Assembly (NCBI GenBank): GCA_037176725.1
Contig: JAZBRS010000077.1
Coordinates: forward strand, 1,612,001-1,676,000
Reading direction: 5' to 3'
DNA: 64,000 nucleotides
Source: Posidonia oceanica
Taxonomy: Eukaryota > Streptophyta > Magnoliopsida > Alismatales > Posidoniaceae
The notes under the pieces were generated by a model. The model was not told the origin of the DNA. It worked only from the letters and a program-made list of their open reading frames with translations, and ran no database searches. This document shows, one piece after another, positions 36,083-47,410 of the stretch. A program made the translations under genes and the position numbers. The first letter of the stretch is position 1. Each line of letters begins with the position of its first letter.

Positions 36083-38230
36083 ATGGCCCAGCATACCGGC
36101 GAGCCTCCTTCCTCTTTGGCGTTAGGGGAGTTGCCAACTTCTGTCTCTCCTTCCCTTGCTTTGGCCTCCCCCGTCTCCTCTCCACTTCTGGTGCAGGAGA
36201 CCTCCCAGCCCCTTTATCTGGATCAAGGGTCGACCCTAGCCGACCTGGAGCTTGTCATCGAGCCTGTCGCAGTGACCGCCACTCTAGCTCCAGGAGCGTC
36301 GCCTTCTGTTCCATCCCAGGGCTTTCCCGTCTCGGGAATCCAGCCTTCTGCGGCTACCCTTTGCGTAGGATCCACTCCTGTTGCTTCCTTGGTTTCCGTG
36401 CCTCCCTTGGCGGACACCTCTTCGCGCCCCAGCCTGTCGATCAATGTGTTCTCTGCCTTGCAAGCGTAGTGTTTATTGGCTAAGGCCAATAGGCTACGAA
36501 GCATGGCTCTCGCACTAGACCCGACTATGGCCTGCTCTTCCCGCCCAACCCTTGAGGTTCCGATGCCACCCTCTGTAGCCCTGCAGGCTTGCTACACTGC
36601 ACCTCCACCCTTTCCATCGCCCCGGCTCCTCACAGCTTCGGCGATGGGGGTGTATTGTTAGCTTCATGCACCTGCACAGCACTTTGCACAGCATGCAACT
36701 CCTTCCTCTGGTGGCCAGTCTTCTGGATTGGCAGGAGCACAGCACCCCTTAGCCTCGTTGCCCGGCACCATGCCAGTGCAACAGCTATTGCTCCCCTGCA
36801 CTACACCTTACACTGCACAACATATTATCTATCCATCTTCTTTGCATCAGGTTCAGACTCCTGTATACATAGCACCGCACTTTGCACCCTCGCACAGGTA
36901 CGCTAGCCCTCACGCTACAACACCAGGTGGCGTGACGGTGGATCCGGAGGAGCGCTCTCACGCAAGCCGCACAGCATACGTGGTCCCTGCCTCTGCTGCA
37001 TAACCATCGCCAGCAGCAGCCTCAGACGCCTTCCTTACCAGGTTGGGCGATCTAGAGAGAGCGCTTCGTCAAGTGCAAGGCCAGGACCGCCAGCCTTACC
37101 AATTTCACGACATCTGTCTCTTTCCCGAGGCCACACTCCCTTCGAAGATCTGCATCCCAGACTTCGATAAATATGATGGTAGAGGCTGCCCCATCTCGCA
37201 TCTGAAGGCATATTGCGAGGACCTTTCTCAGCTTCAGGCTGATGAAAGGCTCCTTATCCGCCTGTTCCAGAAGAGTTTAACCGGCTCCGCACTCAGGTGG
37301 TTCACGTCCCTTGACACGACTGCGGTTCAGACTTGGACTGGTCTTTCCCGGGCTTTTCTTGAGCAATATGCTTTCAACCTCGACTTGATCCCCAAGAGGG
37401 AGGATCTCGTTGCCATCCGGCTAAGGCCCCAAGAGCCATTCGGGGAGTATGTCGGCCGCTGGCGCTCCACAGCCGCCCAGGTCAGAGATAGGCCCTCCGA
37501 GTATGACTCTGCTTTGCATCCAGCACATCACTAGTTTTGCATCGTTGATTAGGGCTAGCGTCGGCGTGGAAAGCTCACTGCATAGTGGACATTTCCCTGC
37601 ACTTTCTGCACTGGCTAGGCAGGCCGACAGCACCAGCAATCGTCGCAGCAGTAGCAGCAATAACTCCGCTTTCGACTGCTCTGAGCAACACACCGTCACA
37701 TGCGCTGATCCTCCTGAGGTGCCTGCCTTTGCAGAAAGTCAGCCAGACCCTTTTCTGCTAGTGCCCACACTTATTTATGCACCCACTGCACACACACTGT
37801 CACCGTTGAGCCAGTGCATCATGTCGCACTAGCGCAGCAAGGATGACAACCTAGGCAGAGACGAGTTCGCTGCGCTAAGAGTGACTTCACCCCACCTGGT
37901 GAGCCACTAAGTGCCGTCTTTTCCCAGGTTGTGTCGCTTCCGAGGCTTTCGGAAACTCGCCTACAACCAAGTCCTCTTCCGAGGTGGTACGATGCGAGCA
38001 AGTATTGCGATTACCATCGAGCCCTGGGGCATTCGACGGATAATTGCCTCGCTCTCCGGGAAGTCGTTCAGGACCTGATTGACAACGAGACCCTCGCTGT
38101 CAGTCCGCAGGAGGTTGCTCACACACCTGCACTTGCACTTGCACACCCTAGCGTAGCTGGTCCTTCCTCTTCTGAGCCTGCGGGCTTCGAGGATGTCGGA
38201 ACCTCGGGGGCTTACCCCAATCTTCTTTGA
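36083..38230 (+). pseudogene. Degenerate gag of element A
   Basis: Starts MAQHTGEPPSSLALG (ATG at 36083). The same frame runs to about 37494, broken by stops near 36467, 36659 and 37001. The gag core at about 37130-37490 has KICIPDFDKYDGRG, LIRLFQKSL, LRWFTSLD and FLEQYAFNLDLIPKRED. Compared with B, about 47 bp are missing after 37500, which shifts the frame. The zinc-knuckle variant CDYHRALGHSTDNC lies at about 38007-38048. The final stop follows GAYPNLL at 38230, at the same place as in B. It is the only coding region the element ever carried in this form. Confidence 0.9.
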
Positions 38231-38640
38231 ATCCAGCTCTGCCCCGCTGGATCCTTCCAATCCCATCAGTGCATTCGCCCCTTCCTATCCCTCCCTGTTT
38301 GTCCAGGGGACGCTCGGAAGTGCAACGATAGAATCAACAGCAAGCTCAGTCGCAACACTGTCCAGGTAAGCCCCTTCTCCATCATTAGCAGCCCCAGTGC
38401 TCCCTACACTGCCAGCAATAGATCTCGCCGACAGCATCAGCAGCGCAGGGGTAGACCCAGCACCTCCCTCCCGAGGTTGCTGATAGGTAAGTCTTTCTTA
38501 CCTCTCTTTTGTTTCCTGCACTATCTTTCCTTTTGTTTTGTTTTTTTTGTTTTTTGTGTTTTCTTGCCATCTCACAAAATCATAAAAAGCATAAAAACAG
38601 CAAAAAACCCTAAAAACTTGCCTTTTTCCTGCATGCATGC
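38231..38640 (+). other. Post-gag segment with splice-donor-like sites (element A)
   Basis: Non-coding. It is homologous to 1477-1938 in B, with CAG/GTAAGC near 38366 and ATAG/GTAAGT near 38486. No open frame is supported. Confidence 0.45.
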
Positions 38641-38644
38641 ATCA

Positions 38645-39490
38645 TCTGGGCTGATACCCCTAACTATCCGGCGATGGGTCCGTTAACCTATCATCACTGG
38701 GCAGGCAGCCTTAACTGCTCGGCGATAAGTCCGTCAACTTATCATTCGGACTGGTAGCCCTAACTGCTCAACGATGGGTCCGTCAACCTATGATTTTATT
38801 GTGCCGTCATTTCTACATTCGGGCTGGTAGCCCTAACTGCTCGGCGATGGGTCCGTTAACCTATCACTCTGCATTCCTCTACATCGGGCTGGCAGCCCAA
38901 ACTACTTAGTTGACGCCCGTTAAAATGTCATCCCGCATATCCGCGCTGCATACGGGCTGATATCTCCAACTATTCGGCGATAAGTCCGTTAACTTATCAC
39001 CTTGCATTTGCATTATTCTATTGCATCCCCCACCGTCATTGCACTTTGCACGATGTGCCCTTTCCATCCATCTCACTGCATCTAGGCAGGTAGCCCTAAC
39101 TACTCGGCTGACAAACCCGTTAGTGTTGTCTCCGCCTTGCATTTTGATGCCAGGGGCGCTTCGGCTACCCCCTGGTATCGTTCACCGATACCAAGGGCAT
39201 CTTTATTCAGCTGCCCCATGGTATCCCATTTCCATCTGCATTTGGGTTGACATCCCTAACTGTTATGGGAGCGTCTACGGACCTCTGCCACACCTTCAGT
39301 TATGATATTCCCATTGCATTCGTGGTTACAAGCTGTCCCACTTGTAATCACCCCTCTTGCCTGACAGACTTGTTGGCTTGTCACCATCCATCGGGCTGAT
39401 AGCCCCAACTATCCGGTGGTGAGTCCGTTAACTCCCGGCAGGCTGATAGCCCTAACTATCCAGCGATAGGTCCGCTAACCTATCACTCAT
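38645..39490 (+). repeat. Hairpin array of element A
   Basis: About ten units. The first-half stems vary: GATA/TATC (38653 with 38665), GCAG-CCTTAA-CTGC (38705-38718), GTAG-CCCTAA-CTAC (39090-39103) and GATAG-CCCTAA-CTATC (near 39448). The second-half stems vary too: GATGGGT/ACCTATC, GATAAGT-CCGTCA-ACTTATC (38724-38743) and GACAA/TTGTC (39110-39130). A longer hairpin pairs TACCCCCTGGTATC with GATACCAAGGG-type sequence near 39165-39205. Both arms change together while loops stay similar. Confidence 0.85.
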
Positions 39491-41032
39491 TTCATCTTAG
39501 TATAATAGCATTTTGTTGCATGGCATTAGCATTTCATCATCGCCTGGACATCGCACGACCAGGATCGTTTTCCTAGTCTCGCGTGCCCGGCGTTCCATTT
39601 TCCTATTAGTACACTGCATTTCACAGCATCCACATTGCATAACATCATATAGCTCCTTTGTATGCCTTGTAGAGTCAGTCCTAGTATTGCATCTCATCAT
39701 TACACAGACATCACGTGCTTAGGATCCGAAGCCCAGGTTCACGTATTGCCTAAGGTAGCATCTTCGTCGCCTGCATGCTTCTTTTTATAGCATTGCCGGC
39801 TCAGGTAACCTAGGATCGCTTTCTCAATTCTGCGTGCCCGGCCTTCCACTGCATACCTTGCATCCCCTTGCATAACATCTCATGCATTGTACCCTTATTG
39901 CGCTGCCACTCCTCTGTGGTCCTTCCATCAACTCCCGCATTCTGCTTTCCCGGGTCTTTTCGTACCCGCCGCTACATGCACATCCCCTGCTTTACCTTTA
40001 GCATATTTACTTTCTGTTGTATCCCATGCACTTGCATCGCCATTCGTGTACAGTTGAGCTTTGTGAATGGCACCCCCATTGCTTCGCCTACATGCATTGG
40101 CCAGCGACAGCATTGCATTGCATTTCCACTTTTCCACGTGCATGCACCATCCCACCTCCCCCTAGAGGAATTTTAGCATAGTAAGCGTTAGCGTAGGCAT
40201 GTCATTTGCACAGCATTCTAGTGTCCGCATTCATCTGCATTTGCATTCACTTTCCCGCATTGCTTAGGCCCCCCTCTGCATTGCATTGCCCCTTCCGCCT
40301 CTTCTGCTTGTCTGCTGCCTCGCCTAGAGGTATGCACTTTCTCCTTCTCGCGGTCTCGTGAGCTTCTGCTTGTTTCACATGTCCTAAATGGACAAGGGCC
40401 CTTGGTCTCCCCTGGACTAGCAGCCTGCCCAAGCGGCAAGCGCATTAGCCCTCCTGGAGCAGCTTTTGTGCAAGCTTGGACAAGCAGCCAACTTGCCGCA
40501 CTGCACTGTAGAACCCCCTGCTTCTTCTCCATGCATCACTCTGCACTGCCCCAGCATTAGCACAAACACGCACAGCATTAGCACTCGCGAGCATTAGCAA
40601 GCACTAGCGCCCAAGCATTAGCACTCTTGCAAGCATTCAAGCATTAGTTCCCAAGCATTAGCATTTGCAGCATAGCAAGCACCATGCATCAGCATCGGCA
40701 TTAGTGCCAGCAATCGCCATGCATCAGCATAGCATCTCCACATGCACAGCACTCGCATACGCACTAGTTCATACAAGTTCAGTGTCGGCAATCGCATCGC
40801 ATACCAGTTCTGCACTAACATCTAACATAACCTCTGCACTGACTTTTGCATTAGCATGCATTGCATTGCATTAGCATCCTGCATTTGCATCAGCATTGTG
40901 GCATCGAGTCATGATTTTCGGTGCATCCATCGGATAAATGACTCATGCCCACAGCAATATGCTCTCCTGTCGACGTCAGGTAGGGTGTCTTGTCTACCCT
41001 GAGCAGCGGTCTCGCTACGATTGACCTCGCTC
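39491..41032 (+). other. 3' internal region of element A
   Basis: Non-coding, collinear with B 4072-5656, rich in GCATTGCAT and, at 40550-40870, GCATTAGCAC/AGCATTAGC words. No gene is seen. Confidence 0.55.
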
Positions 41033-41045
41033 AGGGAGGGGCATC
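41033..41045 (+). promoter_or_regulatory. Polypurine tract of element A
   Basis: AGGGAGGGGCATC immediately before the 3' LTR. It is identical to that of B. Confidence 0.88.
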
Positions 41046-44000
41046 TGTAGACACCCCATTCTGATAGTCCGAAAGTTGGTTGTTTTCTCCTACAGGCTCG
41101 TGTGGACTCTGGAATGGCACTTCTTTTTCTAACCCTTTTTCTACCCCCAAAACCTAGCCTAAAACCTTACCCAAAACCCCAAGCCTTTTTGCACCTTTTT
41201 TGCACCTTTTTAGCCCAAGCCCAAGCCCTTTTGCAGCCTGTTGCCAACTGAGTGCGTTGTACGCTGGAATAGGCAGCGTCCAACGTTGGACGCGTCCTAT
41301 GCCAGCGTCCAACGTTGGACGCCTTCTGCTCCAGCGTCCAACGACTTGGTTGCAGCAGTGGCTACTCCGCCTGATTCGGCTCATCGTCTGTCCACTCCAC
41401 CGCCTCCTCGCACTTACTACCTGTCCCCTCTCACACTCCATGCCATCCACTACCTTCCAAAGCCAAGTTACTACCCATCTTCACCATATCAGCACCATTC
41501 CCGCTATCTCTTCTCCTCACTACCACCTGCTGCCTCTGTCAACCACCAGCAGCTCCCTCGCCGGCCAACTGACATGCCCACACCCCCTCCTACCATCCTC
41601 GTGGCTTCTCCTCTCTCCAAGCACCTGCCAAAGCCTGCCAATTCCCCTCTAAGCCGCTGCAATTTCGGTAGCAAACCCAAGCACCCATCACATAAAACCA
41701 GCCCAAGTAGCCTTCTTCCTCAGAATGCACGGACCAGCACAGCCATCTACTCTGTAATTCTCCACTTCCAGAGTAAGACCAAGGATCCACCTCCACTCCA
41801 GACCCTTCGCCAACCTCTCCCATGCCCCCAACTAACCGCACAAGCTCGTCGGAGTCAACTGGTCGTCTACTTCCGCAGCGCCGGTGAAGGAAGTCGACAC
41901 ACCGTTCCAGGCCGCGACGAGGTAAGTTATCTATCCCCATAGGTCATGCATGCTAGTTTGAATGTTCCCATGCATTTTCGTATTTTTCTGAATCGTTTTG
42001 GCCACGAAGAGATTTCAGTGTGTTGGACGCACCAGCTGGTGCGTCCAACGTTGGACGCCTGCTATGGCAGCGTCCAACACCCTGTCTTGCTTTGCTCTTG
42101 TTCTAATGCCCTCCATGCTTTGCTATTTTTTGTTTTTCAATGAATCCATGTAGCATGCCTCCTTTACTCGTTTTCAGATGTTATACCATGCCTACTTCTC
42201 TGCTTTGATCCATGCCTAAGCCTTTTTGCAAGATTTAAGTGTGTTTGCTTCCTACCTGCGTTGGACGCCTGGGTGAGCCGCGTCCAACGTTGGACGCTGG
42301 CTCACCTAGCGTCCAACACCTCTGTTAGCTGTAGCTTGCTGCCATGCCTACACCTTGCCTACTTTTGATGCTATTTCATGATCCATGCTTGCATAGAGAT
42401 GCCTGGCCCCTATGGCAACCATGCTTTGGTTTGCTAGGTCTTTTCAAGTTGCATACCTTCCTTCTGCAAGTTTAATCCTATACTCCTATGCATGCTTTCC
42501 TCTTTCTTGCTTTCCATAAGTTGAATGCTTGCTGTGGATGTTTCCTTTTGCTTTGGTATGCCGTAGTGTGTTTGCATGCATATAGGTGGAGTTAGAGCTG
42601 AGCTTCCCCTTTAGTATAGGTAGGTCTGCATGCTCTGGTCGTTGGACACCAGAGGCTTCAGCATCCAATGTTGGATGCTGCTGTCTCCAACGTCTAACGG
42701 TCCAGCTGCTCATTTCATTGTTTAAAGCTTGCATGTTGCTCTGATTTGTTTGCTTACATATCTCCTGTGTTTCCATGCATGTTTAGCTTCCTTTGCAACT
42801 GTTCTTCAACTTCCATTAGTTTATTTGTTATTTTATGCATGTTTTTTGTGTGTTGTGCCTCCCAGGGCATTGTACGCTGCTGGTGCAGATGTCCAACATT
42901 GGACGCCGGCCTAGCTCACGTCCAACGACCTGGTTGTGTCTCTGGCCCGGCACATGCTACAGGTAAGGCTTTTTTTGGTTTCTTATGCTTCCCTTGCTTG
43001 CATGTTTATCCTATGCTCATCTCCAGTAGCCCAAATGCATGTTCCCATTTTTATTTTGCTTTTTGTATGCTTCCTCATCCCTCTATCTTCTGGCTTGTGT
43101 TAGACGCCTATCCCTCTGGCGTCTAACTTTGGATGCCATGCTTAGGGGCGTCCAACAACCTGCTTGCTTTGATCCTTGATCCTGGCTTGCCCCTTGCTCT
43201 GATTCCTCTTCTAATCTTCTGTTAGGTTAGTCCTGCATGTCGTGCACCCATTTAGTTGCATTCATGCATCTGTATTGCATCCATATAGCTAGAATGCATT
43301 GTTTTCTAAAAACTGCATGCTGTCTGCCTCCAGTAGTTGTTGAACGCCAGCAATGGTAGCGTCCAACGTTGGACGCCGCTGTTGCCAGCGTCCAACGCTT
43401 GCAGTTGGCTTGACTTCGTTTTAAAACACTGATTTTACTTGGTTCGCCGTTTTCTACGTTTTATTGCTTCTAATGCTTGCTGCAACCCCTATGCATGCTG
43501 CCTAACCCTTGTTTTGGTTTTGCGCCTTGCTTTTGCCTCATTTTCCGCATATTGCAATGTTTTCCACTCGTTTGCCTTGTTTTCTGAACCTTGCATTATT
43601 TTCTGCATTTCACACCGTTTTTCTGCACTTGCTTTGCTTTACCGCCTGCATGTCGTTTGCATTGCTTGGTTTTCCCTGTAGTTTTGCTTTTTCGCCTGCA
43701 TCTGCATTTAGGGCTATGATGCATACTACCTAGGAGTTCTCACGAACCAGGGTCCGCCCAGTTCGGAACACTAGCAGCGTTGCTGAGCACATAGATAGCA
43801 CGTTTATTTCCCATGCATAGCAGGTAGGCATTCATGGCACTTAAGCACTAGGCTAGCATTTCCCTACATTAGTGTGAGATTGCCTAAGAAAGACCGACTC
43901 TCGGACGTATCGGGGGTGCCTAACACCTTTCCCGTGCGTAACAGGAGTCCTTGCCCTTTCTCGTGGCTCGCATCGACCTTTCCTTTATCCTAGGCATGAG

Positions 44001-44287
44001 TCATAGCATAGCATAGCATAGCTTAGCTTAGCATTGCATCCCTTTCCTCCTTCCTTGCATCCGGTTTTGCATGTCTTTTCATGCTTTACCCTTTATTTTC
44101 CCTGTCTTCCAATTCAATAGACCTGGTGGCGACTCCGATTTTGTCTTATCTTCTTTTCTTTTCTTTTGCCAGCATTTCCGAGTCGAATTTCTTCCCTCGG
44201 ATCCAGCTACATATAGTGAGCCTATTTTGATCGGTGCACGCAAACTTTGGTATCATGCATGGACGATCAGAATTCAGGATTACTACA
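41046..44287 (+). repeat. 3' LTR of element A (3.2 kb)
   Basis: TGTAGACACCCC ... TACTACA, followed by the target duplication CTGAT. It contains two perfect 18-bp palindromes GCGTCCAACGTTGGACGC at 41276-41293 and 41305-41322, and the other inverted-repeat clusters at positions matching the 5' LTR. At about 42037 it has a 12-bp block, AGCTGGTGCGTC, that the 5' LTR lacks. Confidence 0.93.
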
Positions 44288-44785
44288 CTGATACCTAGGG
44301 ATAGCCAAAGCGCCCTTGGCATTGAAAAGCGAAGAATAAGGACAAAACTGACGTTTTTGTCAAGCGAGTAGTTAGGGGTACCGGCCCGGCAGACATTTTG
44401 ACGGTTGTCGACCGAGCAGTTAGGGCTGCCAGCCCGAGCGAGGCTCTGAAAAGACACGCAAAAGAGGCTTGTCCTCGTCTAGGGAACAAGGAGACAAGGC
44501 GTGTGAGACTCCGAAGGGACATGCAAAAGAGGCTTGTCCTCATCTAGGGAACGAGGAGACAAGGCAAGCGAGGCTCCGAAGAGACACGCAAAAGAGGCTT
44601 GTCCTCGTCTAGGGAACGAGGAGACAAGGCGAGCGAGGCTCCGAAGAGACACGCAAAAGAGGCTGAAATGTGATAAGTTTCGGACTTACCGATTGCGAAG
44701 ATAACGGGAATACCAAAACCTAGAGGTTTAGCAGAGGTCCGTAGACGGTCCCGTGACAGTTAGGGTTGTCAGCCCGAGGGAGTGG
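44288..44785 (-). repeat. Hairpin array of element E, right part, with 65-bp tandem
   Basis: Continuation of E after element A. Units include GACA-GTTAGGGT-TGTC (44755-44770) and GCAG-TTAGGG-CTGC near 44416-44430. At 44440-44664 a 65-bp unit (starts at 44440, 44505, 44570, 44635) repeats about 3.5 times and contains GGCTTGTCCTCGTCTAGGGA. E similarity ends near 44785. Confidence 0.8.
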
Positions 44786-47410
44786 CTACTGCTTCTGCGT
44801 TGAGGGGCAACTGTGCAGTTAAGCTGAACTATAGGGGGGCTGCTGCAATTTACCCAATCAAAGGGTCTCTGGTGCTTCTGACTGATTGTCTACTACTTTG
44901 ACAGGTATATCAGACTGAGGAGGCTCTCATGACGGTGCTGAAGGCTGTGCAGAGTGCTCCAATGTATGATCCGCAGTTCCACGGAAAGACAGGGCCTTAA
45001 ATGCAAATTCTCTGTCTAATGTGCACGGCGATTTCTGCCGTTCTTGAGGACAAATGCTGAATGTGATGGTTGTGTCCTCTATGGAGAAGTTGCCCTAAGT
45101 GAGTCCGGCATCGATCTGATTGGACTCTGAAATTCTGAGAAACTACGGGGACTTTTCTGCAATTTTCCCGTATAGTAATTTCTACTAGGTGTTTTCTGAT
45201 TTTGCGACCTTGTCAAGCTTGGGGTTGCCATCCTCAAGATTATGAGGGGTGCTGATAAGAAATTTCCCGAAACCTGGGTTATTTCGGTGCTTCTGCAAAA
45301 GTTAGGGACCTAATTGCAGTTTTTACGACTTGAGGGAGTATGCTGTCATTCTGCTAACTCCATTGCTTCTACTGCTCATTCTGGATGTGGCTGCCACTGA
45401 GGCACTGATGCAGATTGTGATTTCGCACTTTTACCAACTGCTGATTGCTGTTCTGGTATTTTGCCAAACTTGAGGGCCTTTTTGCAATTTTCACAGCCTT
45501 AGGGGCTTTTAAGCAATTTTTGCTGATCTTGGGTGGTGACTGTGATCTCGGGGACCTGTCCTGCGATTCCACATATGCCTAGGGCCTTGTATGTGATTTT
45601 GCAATAATTGGGGGACTTGTTTGCAATTTTTATTGGGTAAATTGCATTCTGAACCCTATGCATGGCACTGTGTATGTGAAGCAATGCTGTCAACTTCTGT
45701 TGGAGAAAATTTTCTTAACCGGTGGGTCCCACCAGTTACAAATGCCAGCAGCTAATTTGCATTCTTCGAGCATTTTCGATTTTGCAAATTTACTTTCAAT
45801 TGTATCAAAATTTTGGTTTGTTTTTTTCCTTTTTTTTCAAACTGTTTCTTTCTCTCTTTTTTTTTGATTCCCACTGATTTCTCGGCCAGCAACGCGTGTC
45901 TCTTGGCCTTCTTCCTTCCACTCTTCTTCCACTTCTCCTCTCCTCTGGTACGGCGGCACGGTAGGAATTGGCGGGTGACAACGACATAGGAGAGGGCGTC
46001 GGAGCTGCGAGGGAGCTTTCCTCGAGCAGTGGTGGCGAGGCAAACACACGCGGCAATGGGGCGACCTCCACGGGCAGTGTCGGCATGCAGGGGGGCTCAC
46101 CGATTGAGGGCGGCACCAAGGTTGACTCGCCAGCTGGGGGATCCACGTCAGGGAGAGACGCGCGGGCTGGAGGCTCGATCGGTAGTGGCGACACGCAAGA
46201 GGACGTCTTGACATCCTAGAGCGGCTTGTCGACGAAGGAGGGAGGGGCCGGGGCTAGTGGTGGTGATGCGGGAGTCGTCCGCCCACCTCCAGCGACTATT
46301 GGTGATGTTCCAGCGCAAGGGTGCGTCAGCTTGCAAGGTGCAGCTGGAGAAAAGGACTGCGGGAAGGCTGCTGTGGACTTCGGCGGTGCACGGCCGGTGG
46401 CTCCGGCGACGTCAGTCCAGGTAGGCCAAAACCTTCCTCCCTTGTCCTCAGAAATGCTAATACATGCTTCTAAATCAAGAAAACTACCAACTTGCTTGGA
46501 TTTTGCGCAATTCAGATTGATTTCTCTTGATTTGGCTCTGGATAATGCTTGTATGCCCACTGTGTTGTGTATGCATTTTATTTTATTCATTAAAACTAAT
46601 CTGGCATGTTTGAAAACTAAACTTGGATTAGTAAATGCCCGACTTCTGATGCTGCATTTCGACCCTATATGCTTGCATTTTGATTTTGCATCACTACCAT
46701 GTTTGCGACCATTTTGCAAATTTTGCATGGTTTTACAATCTTCTGCACTCTGTGATTGTATGGCTCTGCAATTTTGACTGAAATCTGGGATATTTGTCAT
46801 GATTTATGCAAATAGAACAATCATGCCGTGACTCTGTAATTATCGCAATTTTTGCAATATTTTATCATGATTTTTGCATGAATAGAACAAAACTTATAAT
46901 GTCTGCATAACCTTTGAAAATGTGTAATCCTATAATAACTACGTGAATTTGAATCTGTCCCCCTTTGCAATGGCTGTATGCAAATTACCCAAAAATTACG
47001 AAAAGATCGCAATTAAACTTGTGATTTACCATGCTAGTCCGAGGACTTCGTCATGGTCCAGGAACTACTGTCATGTCTTGCGAAGCCTGCCGTACTTTGT
47101 CGAGGCCGCAATTCTGGCGAAGTTCTGCAATCTAGGGTCTTTAAACAATTTTTATGCCTATTTATAGTAGATGCCACTGCAATTTGTTTGTTTTTCAACA
47201 ATTCATCATTTCATGCAATGATTGTTAATTAACTTTGCAAATTTCCAAATAATTATGCTATGATCTGCATATTTCTGCAATTTACCCATTTATGGGGTCT
47301 TTTTCTGCAATTTTCATGCTTGTTTATAGTGACTGCCATTGTTATTTGCCTGTTAGTATTTCTGAGATTTAACTGCAAGAATACTCTATATTAACGGCTC
47401 TGTTTTGCAG
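44786..47410 (+). other. AT-rich region with a GC-rich exon-like block upstream of the mobile-domain gene
   Basis: Mostly AT-rich with recurring TGCAATTTT words, of intron or LTR character. A GC-rich, Gly/Ser-type block at about 45960-46421 is open on plus apart from a stop at 46217. It ends at a CCAG/GTAGGC donor-like site and could be a 5' exon of the gene at 47411, with a 1-kb intron 46422-47410 ending TTTTGCAG. A short piece at 44907-44999 is also preceded by TTTGACAG. These links are inference only. Confidence 0.35.

Larger units (their letters stand above)
31742..44287 (+). mobile_element. Element A: complete gag-only Tat/Ogre-type retrotransposon
   Basis: A full-length element of 12.5 kb: 5' LTR 31742-34962, primer binding site, leader, broken gag, hairpin array, polypurine tract, 3' LTR 41046-44287. 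The 5-mer CTGAT occurs at 31737-31741 and again at 44288-44292, giving a clean target-site duplication. The whole internal region is 6.1 kb and holds only gag. There is no trace of protease, reverse transcriptase or integrase. This matches the class described as terminal-repeat retrotransposons with a GAG domain. It is inserted in element E in the opposite orientation. Confidence 0.93.
28834..44785 (-). mobile_element. Element E: 3' remnant of a Tat/Ogre element split by element A
   Basis: Minus strand: 3' LTR (28834-31186), polypurine tract, and 3' internal hairpin region at 31200-31741 resuming at 44288-44785. Removing A (31742-44287) and one CTGAT copy rejoins a hairpin unit homologous to C (57539-57600) and D (15260-15300). 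No gag, pol or 5' LTR of E remains. Sequence beyond 44785 is unrelated. Confidence 0.85.

Noticed and set aside
45805..46194. Minus-strand Pro/Ser-rich frame opposite the GC-rich block
   Set aside because: Low-complexity mirror of the plus-strand block, ending in a poly-Lys run from a T-rich stretch. No domain or supporting start context.
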